DNA of 64,000 nt from Zhongshania sp. Its GTDB lineage: Bacteria; Pseudomonadota; Gammaproteobacteria; Pseudomonadales; Spongiibacteraceae. A program made the translations under genes and the position numbers. Position 1 is the first letter of the stretch; each line of letters opens with the position of its first letter. Below the pieces are notes generated by a model, which saw only the letters and a list, made by a program, of their open reading frames with translations, was not told where the DNA came from and made no database searches. This document shows, piece after piece, positions 6,594 to 16,117 of the stretch. The stretch covers positions 1 through 64,000 of the forward strand of contig NZ_JARGNU010000007.1 in NCBI RefSeq assembly GCF_029212375.1. Reading direction: 5' to 3'.

Positions 6594-8474
6594 TTAAACA
6601 TGCTTGCTATGTTGCATCTCGGCGTAGCGTTTAGCCCACTCTAGAAACGGTCCGGCGGGTAAGGCTGGCGAGTAAAGATAACCCTGCACCATGTCGCAGT
6701 GGCGCTCGCGTAGGATTCGGCGCTGATTTAAATTTTCTACACCCTCGGCAATTACCTTCATTTTAAAGCTATGGGCCATGGCGATTATGGCGTTGGTGAG
6801 GGCAACGCTGTCTTCGCAGTGATCAATATCTTTAACAAAACTGCGATCAATTTTTAAGGTGTCGAAGGGATAGCGTTTAAGGTAGCTCAGCGAGGCGTAG
6901 CCAGTGCCGAAATCGTCTAGCGACAGATGAATACCCAGCGATTTAAGCTCTTTGAATTGGCGGCGAATAGTGGGCGTGTCATTGATAAGCAGACCTTCGG
7001 TAATTTCTAATTCTAATTGGCGGGCGGGCAAGCCACTTACCTTTAGCGCGTGAGCAACATTTTTGACAATGTCGCCATCAGAAAATTGTTTATTAGAAAT
7101 ATTAACGGCAACATTTAGATTCGCCAAGCCCGCTTGTGACCAAGCTATAATTTGCTTGCAAGCCTGCTCTAGTACCCAGCTGCCAATGGCAATAATTTGA
7201 CCGCTGTGTTCGGCCACTGGAATAAATTCGTCGGGAGCGGGGTTGCCGAGCTTACTATTGTGCCAGCGCAGTAATACCTCGACGCCAACGAGCTGATGAT
7301 TTGTTAAATTAATCATTGGCTGATAATAAAGTTCAAGCTCATTGCGGGCGATGGCATGGCGTAAATGGCTTTCTAAATCTAGGCGACGATCGGCTTGATG
7401 GCTCATGCTTTCATCGTAAAAACAAAAGCGATTTCCGCTATCGGCTTTTGCGGCAAACATGGCGGCTTCGGCGCGCCGCATTAAGGTGTTGCTGTCGTTG
7501 CCGTCGGCGGGGTATTGACTAAGCCCCACGCTGGCGGAAATATTTACTTCGTGTTGTTCGATATAAAATGGTGTGCGGCAACGTTCCAGGAGGTCTTCTG
7601 CTAATTCGCGCGCGCTGTCATTACCGCTCGACGTGTCGAGAATAATTAAGAATTCATCGGCGCCAAGGTGGGCGATTAATTGCTCGTCTGGCACGGCGAG
7701 GCGCAGGCGCTCGGCGGTTTCAATAAGTACTTTATCAACCACAAAGTGACCTAGGGATTCGTTGATATAGCGGATGCGGTCGAGGTCGATATAAATCAGC
7801 ATAAATTGCTGTTGTAACGCCGCACATTTATCGATGGTGGCGCTCAAGCTACGCAGTGCAAATTGACGATTGGGCAATCCGGTTAAGACATTGTAGTGCT
7901 CGCGAATAAATAAACGATCGGCAATGGCTTTGTGTTCAGAGATGTCTTCGCAGCACACAATAATATTGCTGAGATCGCCTCGGCTATTATAAATAGGCGT
8001 TATTGTGGTGGCTAAATAATCATCAAACTCCGAATCGCCAAAGCGTAATTCACCCTGCCAGGCTTTTCCTTCGGCGATGGCTTCGCGAATGCGGCGCCGA
8101 GTTTCGGGCGCGACATGTTGCTTCCATTTGTGGGTATTGATTAGTTTTTTTGGATCTTCAACATCTAATTTGGTTAGGGTAGCGTGACGGTGATTAATAT
8201 ACTCCGGCTCTAATTTAGGGTTAAGCAACAACATGGCAGAGGAGCCGTGTTCTAAGAGCATTTTAAGTTGTTGGTTTTCGCGTTGGTTTGCGCGACGCTT
8301 ACTATGCAGGGTATCGAGGTAAACACAAAAGCAAAAGCACAAAAAAATGCTGCACGCCGAAAGCGTGGCCAAGGCGAGTAAAGCGGGTTGATAGGGTGTT
8401 TCTAGAACAATATAGCTTGCTGCCGACAAGCCGACAGAAATGCATAAGCCAATTGCCAGAAAAAGATATCCCAT
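6594..8474 (-). CDS. PAS-GGDEF-EAL cyclic-di-GMP signalling protein
   Basis: A 626-residue inner-membrane sensor. Two N-terminal membrane segments are followed by a PAS domain (about 80-200), a GGDEF domain (about 210-365) and an EAL domain (about 380-620). The GGDEF signature reads GADEF (near 269), a variant that may be weakly active or only bind GTP. The EAL motif reads EVLLRW, and DDFGTGYASL and AEGVEN are intact, so phosphodiesterase activity on c-di-GMP is likely. Start ATG 8474 is preferred over an upstream in-frame ATG at 8552 because it has AGGTGG upstream and avoids overlap with the methyltransferase gene. Confidence 0.9.
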   Translation of the reverse strand: MGYLFLAIGLCISVGLSAASYIVLETPYQPALLALATLSACSIFLCFCFCVYLDTLHSKRRANQRENQQLKMLLEHGSSAMLLLNPKLEPEYINHRHATLTKLDVEDPKKLINTHKWKQHVAPETRRRIREAIAEGKAWQGELRFGDSEFDDYLATTITPIYNSRGDLSNIIVCCEDISEHKAIADRLFIREHYNVLTGLPNRQFALRSLSATIDKCAALQQQFMLIYIDLDRIRYINESLGHFVVDKVLIETAERLRLAVPDEQLIAHLGADEFLIILDTSSGNDSARELAEDLLERCRTPFYIEQHEVNISASVGLSQYPADGNDSNTLMRRAEAAMFAAKADSGNRFCFYDESMSHQADRRLDLESHLRHAIARNELELYYQPMINLTNHQLVGVEVLLRWHNSKLGNPAPDEFIPVAEHSGQIIAIGSWVLEQACKQIIAWSQAGLANLNVAVNISNKQFSDGDIVKNVAHALKVSGLPARQLELEITEGLLINDTPTIRRQFKELKSLGIHLSLDDFGTGYASLSYLKRYPFDTLKIDRSFVKDIDHCEDSVALTNAIIAMAHSFKMKVIAEGVENLNQRRILRERHCDMVQGYLYSPALPAGPFLEWAKRYAEMQHSKHV

Positions 8475-8481
8475 GTGCCAC

Positions 8482-9141
8482 CTAGTTAGAAGAGCGAGTG
8501 TCCGAGCATAGACTGCCGTCGGATGAATTCCACGAGCTTGGTTTGCGTGCAATCAATTCCGCTTCCGCTGCGGCATTATCGTTACGGTCGTGTGGGCCTT
8601 CACAATAGTATCGTATTTCCAGACCTTTAAAATGTGATAGCAGTTCCTTTTTGTGTAAGTAAAAATTTGAATTTTTAGGCCCGCGCATCTCGCCAGCGGC
8701 GGTACTTACGAAGGTTTGGTAAAACAATAAGCCTCCGGGCTTTAGAGCTGCAATAAGCGCTGGGAACAGGGGGCGGTACAGAAAGTAGCTTACGGTAATT
8801 ACATCGTATTGTTTGGCGACTAAGTTTGAAACCAAGCCAAGGCCATTGGTCTCGATGTCGGCTTGCCGTGCCGTTAGGGATAAATTCTGGCTGCGGGCGT
8901 AATCATTTAGGCGCGTAACGGCAACATCGGAAATATCTACGGCCTCGCACTCTAGCCCCGCTTGGGCGAGCAATACCGCATTGCCACCTAGGCCGCAGGC
9001 CACATCCAGCGCTAGCCCAGTGCAGGGCAGTAAATCACGATGGTTTTGTAATACGCGGCACGCGGCTACTGGCAGCTCGCGCTGCTGGTGGCGCTGGTTC
9101 CATTTGGCTCTGCTGCTGAGGCTTGGCTGATGGCTGTTCAT
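8482..9141 (-). CDS. Class I SAM-dependent methyltransferase
   Basis: A 219-residue Rossmann-fold methyltransferase. ALDVACGLGGNAVLLAQ is motif I (SAM binding), followed by AVDISDVAV and the later ITVSYFLYRPLFP and LKPGGLLFYQTF. It resembles the TehB/UbiE-like small-molecule group; the substrate is unknown. Start ATG 9141 is chosen because it lies 3 bases after the trkH stop; a longer frame would overlap trkH. Likely the last or second-last gene of the leftward def-to-trkH run. Confidence 0.8.
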   Translation of the reverse strand: MNSHQPSLSSRAKWNQRHQQRELPVAACRVLQNHRDLLPCTGLALDVACGLGGNAVLLAQAGLECEAVDISDVAVTRLNDYARSQNLSLTARQADIETNGLGLVSNLVAKQYDVITVSYFLYRPLFPALIAALKPGGLLFYQTFVSTAAGEMRGPKNSNFYLHKKELLSHFKGLEIRYYCEGPHDRNDNAAAEAELIARKPSSWNSSDGSLCSDTRSSN

Positions 9142-9143
9142 GG

Positions 9144-10592
9144 CTATCGCCGCCAGAATGCGGGCATTAATAATACCAGCAGTGTGAATATCTCTAAGCG
9201 GCCCAAGAGCATGGCGTAGCATAAAATCCATTTGCCAGTGTCGCTGACGCTGCGATAACTGGCGGCAACCTCGCCGAGCCCTGGTCCCATGTTATTGATG
9301 GAGGCGGCGGTAGCCGAGAACGCCGAGAGTGAATCTAAGCCGCAGGCCATCATGGCGAGCGTGATAATAATGAAGGAGATCATATACACGCCAACGAAGC
9401 TCCACACTGCGCTGACGACTTTGGCTTCGACGCGGTGGGCGCCAATTTTTAGGGGGATAACCGCGCTGGGGTGAATTAGCTGGTTCATTTCGCGCATGCC
9501 CTGTTTGGCAACCAACATCACTCTCACCGCTTTCATGCCGCCACCGGTGGAGCCAGCGCAGCCGCCCATAAACGACAGCATAATAACCGCAACGGGTAAA
9601 AAGCTCGGCCATATAGAGAAGTCTTCGGCGCCAAAACCGGCGGTGGTCGCGACCGACACGGTGTGGAATATACCGTGCACAATACTGTCGTTGAGGCTGT
9701 AGGTGCCGCTAAAAAACAAATAAACCGAGATGGTTAAAATGGCAATGCTAATAATCGCCAAGTAAAATTTGGTTTCAGAGTCGCGAAAATACTGCCTTAC
9801 AGAGCGGGCCCGCCATACGTGAAAGTGAATGGTAAAACTCATGCCTGCAAAGAGCATAAAGGCGCTGCAAATCATTAAAATAAGCGGGCTTTGAAAATAG
9901 CCCATACTGGCGTCGTGGGTAGAGAAACCGCCAATGGCCACCGTGGAGAATGAGTGGCTAATGGCGTCAAAAATGCTCATTCCCGCCAGCCAGTAAGCCA
10001 ACGCGCACACGGCGGTTAAGGCTAAATACATTAAGAATAGTACCTTGGCGGTGCCGGTAATGCGGGGTGTGAGCTTATTGTCTTTAACGGGGCCGGGCGT
10101 TTCGGCGCGGTATAGCTGCATGCCCCCAATGCCGAGTATCGGCAGAATGGCAACGGCAATAACGATAATCCCGATGCCACCCAGCCACTGCAAAAATTGG
10201 CGATAAAACAAAATAGAAATTGGCAGTTCGTCGAGGCCGGTAATTACCGTGGCGCCGGTGGTGGTTAGCCCCGAGATCGATTCAAACACCGACTCGCTAA
10301 TGGACAGCCCAGGGCTGTCGGCCAGGTAAAAGGGCAGCGCGCCGAATAGGCCGAGTACGGTCCAGAACAGCGAGACCACTAAAAAGCCGTCGCGAATACT
10401 CAGTTCTTGGCGCTTTTTTAAATTGCCTATCCACAGCAGTAGGCCGCTACAGAAGGTTAGGCTAAATGCCCATACAAAGGCGTTTAGGGCGCCGTCGTCG
10501 AACACAAGGGCGAGCACCGCTGGCACTGCCATGGTCAGGCTAAAAATCATCAGTAGCATGCCGATAATTCGGCAAATAATACTCAGATGCAT
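9144..10592 (-). CDS. trkH: TrkH potassium uptake channel subunit
   Basis: A 482-residue inner-membrane K+ translocating subunit. It has the four-loop architecture of the Trk/Ktr/HKT superfamily, with the selectivity-filter glycines visible in SGLTTTGATVI, HSFSTVAIGGFSTHD, TVSVATTAGFG and ASINNMGPGLG. Ends with the family's typical LLGRLEIFTLLVLLMPAFWR. It works with the cytoplasmic TrkA ring encoded just upstream, importing K+ with the proton motive force. It is 28 bases from trkA. Confidence 0.96.
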   Translation of the reverse strand: MHLSIICRIIGMLLMIFSLTMAVPAVLALVFDDGALNAFVWAFSLTFCSGLLLWIGNLKKRQELSIRDGFLVVSLFWTVLGLFGALPFYLADSPGLSISESVFESISGLTTTGATVITGLDELPISILFYRQFLQWLGGIGIIVIAVAILPILGIGGMQLYRAETPGPVKDNKLTPRITGTAKVLFLMYLALTAVCALAYWLAGMSIFDAISHSFSTVAIGGFSTHDASMGYFQSPLILMICSAFMLFAGMSFTIHFHVWRARSVRQYFRDSETKFYLAIISIAILTISVYLFFSGTYSLNDSIVHGIFHTVSVATTAGFGAEDFSIWPSFLPVAVIMLSFMGGCAGSTGGGMKAVRVMLVAKQGMREMNQLIHPSAVIPLKIGAHRVEAKVVSAVWSFVGVYMISFIIITLAMMACGLDSLSAFSATAASINNMGPGLGEVAASYRSVSDTGKWILCYAMLLGRLEIFTLLVLLMPAFWRR

Positions 10593-10620
10593 GCTTGGCC
10601 TTTAGCGGCTAAATTTGCCA

Positions 10621-11994
10621 TTAGAAAAAGCTGAAGCCAACTTGAAAGAGTTTCTCAACCAGTTTGATTTTGCTCTTATCCACAAGGAATAAAATTAAAT
10701 GATCTTCTGGCTCCACCGTTAAATGACTGTGGGCGATCATTACCTCTTCGCCGCGCACTAGCGCGCCAATACTCACGCCCTCGGGCAGTACAATTTCATC
10801 TAAGCGGCGGCCAACCACCTTAGACGAGCGACTGTCGCCGTGGGCAATAATCTCTAAGGCCTCGGCCGCGCCGCGGCGCAGGGCGTGTACATTGTAAATG
10901 TCGCCGCGCCGTACGTGGGTGAGCAGGCTGCCAATGGTGATTTGCTGGGGTGAAATAGCAATGTCGATATCGCCGCCCTGCACCAAATCCACATAGGCGG
11001 GATTGGTGATCAAGGTAATTACCTTTTTTGCGCCCATGCGCTTTGCCAGTAGCGACGACATGATATTGGCTTCGTCGTCATTGGTTAGGGCGAGGAAAAC
11101 ATCGGTCTCTTCAATGTTTTCTTGGGCGAGCAAGTCGTGATCAGAGGCGCTGCCGTGGAGTACGATGGCTTTCGACAACTGCTCAGACAGCGCCCTGCAG
11201 CGTTCATAGCTGCGCTCAATAATTTTAACGTGGTAGCGACTTTCTACGGCGCGGGCCAAGCGCTCGCCAATATTGCCGCCACCGGCAATAACCAAACGCT
11301 TATAGGGTGTGTCGAGACGGCGCAGCTCGCTCATCACTGGCATGATGTTCTTTTTGGCGGCGATAAAAAACACTTCATCGCCCGCCTCTACTACGGTGTC
11401 GCCGCTGGGCATAATGGCGGTGCCACGCCGAAAAATAGCCGCCACGCGGGTGTCAACGGTGGGCATGTGCTCGCGAATCGCCGCCAGTTCATTGCCCACC
11501 ATGGGGCCGCCGTAATAGGCTTTTACCGCCACCAGTTGCACCCTGCCGTCGGCAAAGTCCAGTACCTGAAGGGAGCCAGGGTATTGTAATAAACGCTTTA
11601 TGTACTGGGTGACTAGCTCTTCTGGGCTGATAAAAACGTCGATGGGAATCGCATCATTGCCAAATAATTTTTCAACATTGGTGTAGGAGTTGGAGCGAAT
11701 GCGCGAAATTTTGGTTGGGGTGCGAAATAAGGTGTAGGCGACTTGGCAGGCGATCATATTGATCTCGTCGCTATTAGTTACTGCAATCAGCAGGTCGGCA
11801 TCGGCGGCGCCGGCGCGCTCCAGCACATCGGGGTGCGAGGCTTGGCCGGTAACGGTGCCAATATCGAGGCGGTCTTGGAGTTCACGCAGCCGTTCGGGGT
11901 CTTTGTCGACCACGGTGATGTCATTGTGTTCGCTGGCGAGATTCGCCGCCAAGGTGCCACCGACCTGCCCTGCGCCAAGTATTATGATTTTCAT
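10621..11994 (-). CDS. trkA: TrkA, NAD-binding regulatory subunit of Trk potassium uptake
   Basis: A 457-residue peripheral protein with duplicated RCK layout: RCK-N ([14 protein letters not shown] at residue 3), RCK-C, then a second RCK-N ([14 protein letters not shown] near 233) and RCK-C. It binds NAD(H) or ATP and gates TrkH. Standard length. Placement between rsmB and trkH matches the conserved gammaproteobacterial order. Confidence 0.96.
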   Translation of the reverse strand: MKIIILGAGQVGGTLAANLASEHNDITVVDKDPERLRELQDRLDIGTVTGQASHPDVLERAGAADADLLIAVTNSDEINMIACQVAYTLFRTPTKISRIRSNSYTNVEKLFGNDAIPIDVFISPEELVTQYIKRLLQYPGSLQVLDFADGRVQLVAVKAYYGGPMVGNELAAIREHMPTVDTRVAAIFRRGTAIMPSGDTVVEAGDEVFFIAAKKNIMPVMSELRRLDTPYKRLVIAGGGNIGERLARAVESRYHVKIIERSYERCRALSEQLSKAIVLHGSASDHDLLAQENIEETDVFLALTNDDEANIMSSLLAKRMGAKKVITLITNPAYVDLVQGGDIDIAISPQQITIGSLLTHVRRGDIYNVHALRRGAAEALEIIAHGDSRSSKVVGRRLDEIVLPEGVSIGALVRGEEVMIAHSHLTVEPEDHLILFLVDKSKIKLVEKLFQVGFSFF

Positions 11995-12068
11995 CGTTCG
12001 CTATCGCCTGCGCTATCGCTGATGTTGCTAATTGTGTGATCTTCTAGTGTGGCACTCAATAGCGCCGT

Positions 12069-13364
12069 TTACAGTTTTTTCCGCAGCACCGCATAGAAAA
12101 AACCGTCGTGACCCTGCTCTTGGGGAAATAACTGCCGACAGCCGTCGCGATTTACGCCCCAATCTGCCGCGATGGGCAGCAGTTCGGCCCCGGCCTGCCT
12201 GCTAAGAAACGCGCTAATCTGCGCCTCGTTTTCGGCGGGCAATAATGAACAGGTCGCGTACACAAACACGCCGCCTGGCGCCAAGCACTGCCACAGCTGG
12301 TCGAGCAAGCTCGCCTGCAAGCGGCACAGCGGCGCAATATCGCTGACTACTCGGTTGAGCTTAATGTCGGGGTTGCGGCGAATCACGCCGGTTGCCGAAC
12401 ACGGCGCGTCGAGCAATATGCGGTCAAAATGGCGGCCGTCCCACCAGCTGTCGAGGTCGGCGGCATCCGCCGCGACCAAGCTGGCGCTGAGCTGTAGGCG
12501 CTGTAAATTATCGCTAATTCGGCTCAGGCGCTGCTCGTCGATGTCGAGCGCGACCAGCTCGGCCAGCGCGGGCTCGGCCTCGAGTATGGCGCCGGTTTTA
12601 CCGCCCGGCGCGGCGCAGGCATCTAAGACCCGCTGGCCGGCGTGTAAATCCAGCAGCTGAGTACAGAGTTGGGCGGCTTCGTCTTGCACGCTTATATGGC
12701 CATCGGCAAAGCCCGGCAGCTTGTCTACCGCGCAGGCTTTGTCGAGGCGAATACCGTAGGGGGCAAATTCGCAGGGGCTGGCGTTCATCTCTTGCTCGGC
12801 GAGGCGCTGCAAATAACTATCGCGGTCTTGGTGCAGGCGATTGAGGCGCAGGCAGAACGGTGGATGAGCGTTGCTGGCAGCCATGATGTCGGTCAGCTGG
12901 TCGGGCCAAGCTTGGGCAATGGCCTGATAGAGCCAAGCTGGAAACGCCGCTTCGGCAGCGGGCTTTAAATCTTTAAACAGCGAGTCTTGCTCGCGCTGAC
13001 AGCGCCGCAGTATGGCGTTGGCCATGCCCGCCGCCCATTTTTTACCCAAGCTGCGGCAGCCTTCAACCGCGCTATTAATGGCGGCGTGGGGTGGAATGCG
13101 AGTGTAAAAAAGTTGGTAGGCGCCGATTAAAATCAGCATTTTTACATCGCTGTCTTTCGGTTTAAGGCCTTTGCTGAACAGCGGCTTGAGGCCGGCGTCG
13201 AGGCGCCAATAATAGCGCAGAGTACCGTAGCACAGCTCTCTGTACAGGGGCCGCTGCGCGGGGTCGAGGTCTTGCTCGCCGCGGGGTAATTGACGAGACA
13301 GCGAGCTGCCCTCTTGGGCAATACTGGCGAGGCAGCGCGCTGCAGCGACCCGGGGACATTTCAT
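12069..13364 (-). CDS. rsmB: 16S rRNA (cytosine-967-C5)-methyltransferase RsmB
   Basis: A 431-residue enzyme with an N-terminal NusB-like RNA-binding domain (about 1-135) and a C-terminal SAM domain. Motif I is DACAAPGGKTG. Both catalytic cysteines are present, in DAPCSATGVIRRNPD and YATCSLLPAENE. It methylates C967 of 16S rRNA before assembly. The start overlaps the fmt stop by 4 bases, so the two are translationally coupled. Confidence 0.96.
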   Translation of the reverse strand: MKCPRVAAARCLASIAQEGSSLSRQLPRGEQDLDPAQRPLYRELCYGTLRYYWRLDAGLKPLFSKGLKPKDSDVKMLILIGAYQLFYTRIPPHAAINSAVEGCRSLGKKWAAGMANAILRRCQREQDSLFKDLKPAAEAAFPAWLYQAIAQAWPDQLTDIMAASNAHPPFCLRLNRLHQDRDSYLQRLAEQEMNASPCEFAPYGIRLDKACAVDKLPGFADGHISVQDEAAQLCTQLLDLHAGQRVLDACAAPGGKTGAILEAEPALAELVALDIDEQRLSRISDNLQRLQLSASLVAADAADLDSWWDGRHFDRILLDAPCSATGVIRRNPDIKLNRVVSDIAPLCRLQASLLDQLWQCLAPGGVFVYATCSLLPAENEAQISAFLSRQAGAELLPIAADWGVNRDGCRQLFPQEQGHDGFFYAVLRKKL

Positions 13365-14347
13365 AAAGAGCCTTGTGCAGAGGCAAACAGGGTGCCGGGG
13401 CTAAATTGCTCGGCGCGGGAGTTGAGTACGTCGCGGGCGGCCAATACTTTGCCGCCGGGCATTTGCAGTTCCAAAATACGCAGGCTGTTTTGGCCGCAGG
13501 CCACTAAGATGCCGCTTTTGTCGGCGCTAATAATTTCGCCGGCAGCCTGACCATTGCTGGCGCTATTCTCGGGCTGGGCGCGCCAAATTTTTATACGCTC
13601 GTCGGGCTTGCTGGTGGCAAAGCGGGTATAGCTGATGGGAAACGGATTAAAGGCGCGAATTTTCCGATCTAGGCTCAGGGCGTCTAACTGCCAGTTAATC
13701 TCGGCCTCGGCCTTGCTGATTTTGGCGGCGTAATTACTCAGGCTGTCGTCTTGGATTTCGGCTTGGGCGGTGCCGTTGGCGAGCGCAGCGATGGTGTTGA
13801 CCAGGGCGGGGCCGCCAATGTTAGCCAGCCGCGCCAGCAGGTCGGCGGCGCTGTCGGCTGGGCCAATCACGCAGCTGACATTGCTGAGCATGGCGCCGGT
13901 GTCGAGGCCGGCGTCCATTTGCATAATGGTCACGCCGGTTTCGCTGTCGCCGGTTTCAATGGCGCGCTGAATTGGCGCTGCGCCCCGCCAGCGAGGCAGC
14001 AGCGAGCCGTGCACATTAATGCAACCTAGGCGCGGAATATCGAGCACGCTTTGCGGCAGTAGCAGGCCATAGGCGACCACAATCATCAGGTCGGCGCGGT
14101 GACTGGCGAGGATCTCGCGGTCGCTGGCATCGCGGAAATTGGCCGGTTGCAATACCGGAATGCCCGCCGCTTCGGCGCAGAGTTTAACCGCGCTGGGCAG
14201 GGTCTTTTTGCCTCGGCCAGCGGGCCGGTCGGGCTGGGTGTAAGCGGCGACGATCTGGTGGTGGCCGTCGTTAATGAGTGCCTGCAAGTGATGGGCGGCA
14301 AACTCGGGGGTGCCAGCAAAAACCAGCCGTAAAGAGGGCGCGCTCAT
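13361..14347 (-). CDS. fmt: Methionyl-tRNA formyltransferase
   Basis: A 328-residue enzyme that formylates initiator Met-tRNA using 10-formyl-tetrahydrofolate. The catalytic-domain motif CINVHGSLLPRWRGAAPIQRAI is intact, with the conserved Asn and His, and an OB-fold C-terminal domain follows. It sits directly between def and rsmB: 8 bases after def, overlapping rsmB by 4. Fmt and Def act at opposite ends of the N-formyl-methionine cycle, hence the pairing. Confidence 0.97.
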   Translation of the reverse strand: MSAPSLRLVFAGTPEFAAHHLQALINDGHHQIVAAYTQPDRPAGRGKKTLPSAVKLCAEAAGIPVLQPANFRDASDREILASHRADLMIVVAYGLLLPQSVLDIPRLGCINVHGSLLPRWRGAAPIQRAIETGDSETGVTIMQMDAGLDTGAMLSNVSCVIGPADSAADLLARLANIGGPALVNTIAALANGTAQAEIQDDSLSNYAAKISKAEAEINWQLDALSLDRKIRAFNPFPISYTRFATSKPDERIKIWRAQPENSASNGQAAGEIISADKSGILVACGQNSLRILELQMPGGKVLAARDVLNSRAEQFSPGTLFASAQGSL

Positions 14348-14355
14348 GTGTAATC

Positions 14356-14862
14356 CTAGTTGTTTTGCTTATGGAGTTTTTCCATTTTGCTGCGGATGCG
14401 ATTGCGTTTGAGCGGCGATATATAATCGACAAACAGCTTGCCAAGAAGGTGGTCGTTCTCGTGCTGAATACACACCGCGAGCAGCCCCTCGGGTTGCATT
14501 TCAAAGGCGTCGCCGTTGCGGTCGAGGGCCTTGACGCGGATGTGCTGGGGGCGTTCCACGGTTTCATAAAAACCGGGCACCGACAAACAGCCTTCGTCGT
14601 ATTGAAAGGTGTCTTGATCCAACACGGTAATTTCGGGGTTGATAAACACCAGCGGCTCGCTGTGGTCGTCGCTGGTGTCGATAACCACAATCCGTTCATG
14701 CACATTAACCTGACTGGCGGCCAAGCCAATGCCGGGCGCCTCGTACATGGTTTCGAACATATCGTCGATCAAGTTGCGGACACGCTCGTCGACTATTTTT
14801 ACGGGTTTTGCGATGGTTCGCAGTCTCGGGTCAGGAAACTCGAGAATTTCAAGTACAGCCAT
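14356..14862 (-). CDS. def: Peptide deformylase
   Basis: A 168-residue metalloenzyme that removes the formyl group from nascent proteins. All three signature motifs are present: [17 protein letters not shown] (metal-ligand Cys) and [10 protein letters not shown] (HExxH-type metal site and catalytic Glu). Normal length. First gene of the leftward def-fmt-rsmB-trkA-trkH series; its promoter lies in the 206-base region shared with the divergent LysM gene. Confidence 0.97.
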   Translation of the reverse strand: MAVLEILEFPDPRLRTIAKPVKIVDERVRNLIDDMFETMYEAPGIGLAASQVNVHERIVVIDTSDDHSEPLVFINPEITVLDQDTFQYDEGCLSVPGFYETVERPQHIRVKALDRNGDAFEMQPEGLLAVCIQHENDHLLGKLFVDYISPLKRNRIRSKMEKLHKQNN

Positions 14863-15068
14863 AACAGTTTGTGACCATTTTTCGTGTAAGTTGTGTAAGT
14901 ATTGCTAAGATGATACTTGTGTGGGCATAACAAGCCACAATTCCTCTACAAATCATTCGCCTGTTGCAGAGTATCCTCTATATTATACAGCGAGCGTTTA
15001 AGAAATGCCTGATTCTTGCGATATTGCGGGTAGTTGGCGACCAGATCAGAGTGCTATAGGAAGCGATT

Positions 15069-16094
15069 ATGAAGAACACGGTAATGGGAGTATGTCTTGG
15101 CTTGCTGATGGCGTTTGCTCAGGCTGGGGACGTACTTTCTTTGAAAGCTGGGCATCCACAAACCTATGTGGTCGTTAAGGGCGATACCCTGTGGGACATT
15201 TCGGCGATGTTTCTAAATGACCCTTGGTATTGGCCCGAGCTTTGGCACTATAACCCGCAGGTCAAAAATCCGCACCTTATCTACCCTGGCGATGTATTAA
15301 AGCTGATGTGGATCGACGGTAAACCCGTGCTGGTGCGCAATCCTGGTCCAGACGACGGCATCGTTAAACTCACCCCGCAGATGCGCATTTCTGACGTGAA
15401 GGACGCCATACCGGCGATACCGCTAGATGTGATTGCGCCCTTTCTCACTCGCAGCCGTGTGGTAAGTGACGAAGAACTGGCGGCAGCACCCTATGTGCTA
15501 GCCGGTAAGCGCGGCAATATTGTGGCGGGTGCCGGCGATCAAGTGCTGGGCCGCGGTGATTTTAGCGCCGAGGAAACCTTTGGTATTTACCGCCGCGGCC
15601 AGGTCTATATCGACCCAACTAGCGGCGAAGTGCTGGGTGTTGAAGCCACCGATATTGGCACGGCAAACCTTCTTGCTACCGAAAAAGACGTGGCCACCCT
15701 CACCTTAAATCGCAGCACCCAAGAAATCCGCCGCGCCGACCGTTTTCTGCCCCTTGAAATTCGTCAGTTGCACGCGCGTTTTGAACCCAAGGCCCCAGTC
15801 GACAATACCAATGGCTTTATTATTGCGGTTGAAGGCGGTTTGACCCAAATCGGCAGCATGGACGTGGTGACCTTGAACCTTGGTGAGCGCAATCAAGTTG
15901 TGCCCGGCGATGTAATGGCAATTTACACAACTGGCGTGGTGGTAACTGATCCGGTGACCAACGAGCGTGTAAAAACGCCAGATGTTCGCTCGGGATTGCT
16001 GATGGTGTTCCGAAGCTTTGACAAGGTGAGTTATGGCTTGGTGTTAAAAGCGGAAGAGCCGTTAAAAGTGGGCGACAAGGTAAAAAATCCCTAA
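15069..16094 (+). CDS. LysM-domain cell-envelope protein
   Basis: A 341-residue protein with an N-terminal signal peptide (cleavage probably after AQA near 19) and one LysM domain (about residues 33-80, VVKGDTLWDIS through LIYPGDVLKL) that binds peptidoglycan. The rest is a beta-rich domain without catalytic motifs I can name. The same protein lies upstream of dprA in many gammaproteobacteria, divergent from def. Role in the envelope is inferred. It is 23 bases before dprA and probably co-transcribed. Confidence 0.88.
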   Translation: MKNTVMGVCLGLLMAFAQAGDVLSLKAGHPQTYVVVKGDTLWDISAMFLNDPWYWPELWHYNPQVKNPHLIYPGDVLKLMWIDGKPVLVRNPGPDDGIVKLTPQMRISDVKDAIPAIPLDVIAPFLTRSRVVSDEELAAAPYVLAGKRGNIVAGAGDQVLGRGDFSAEETFGIYRRGQVYIDPTSGEVLGVEATDIGTANLLATEKDVATLTLNRSTQEIRRADRFLPLEIRQLHARFEPKAPVDNTNGFIIAVEGGLTQIGSMDVVTLNLGERNQVVPGDVMAIYTTGVVVTDPVTNERVKTPDVRSGLLMVFRSFDKVSYGLVLKAEEPLKVGDKVKNP

Positions 16095-16117
16095 GGAATC
16101 AATTTTCGGGGTCAGCA

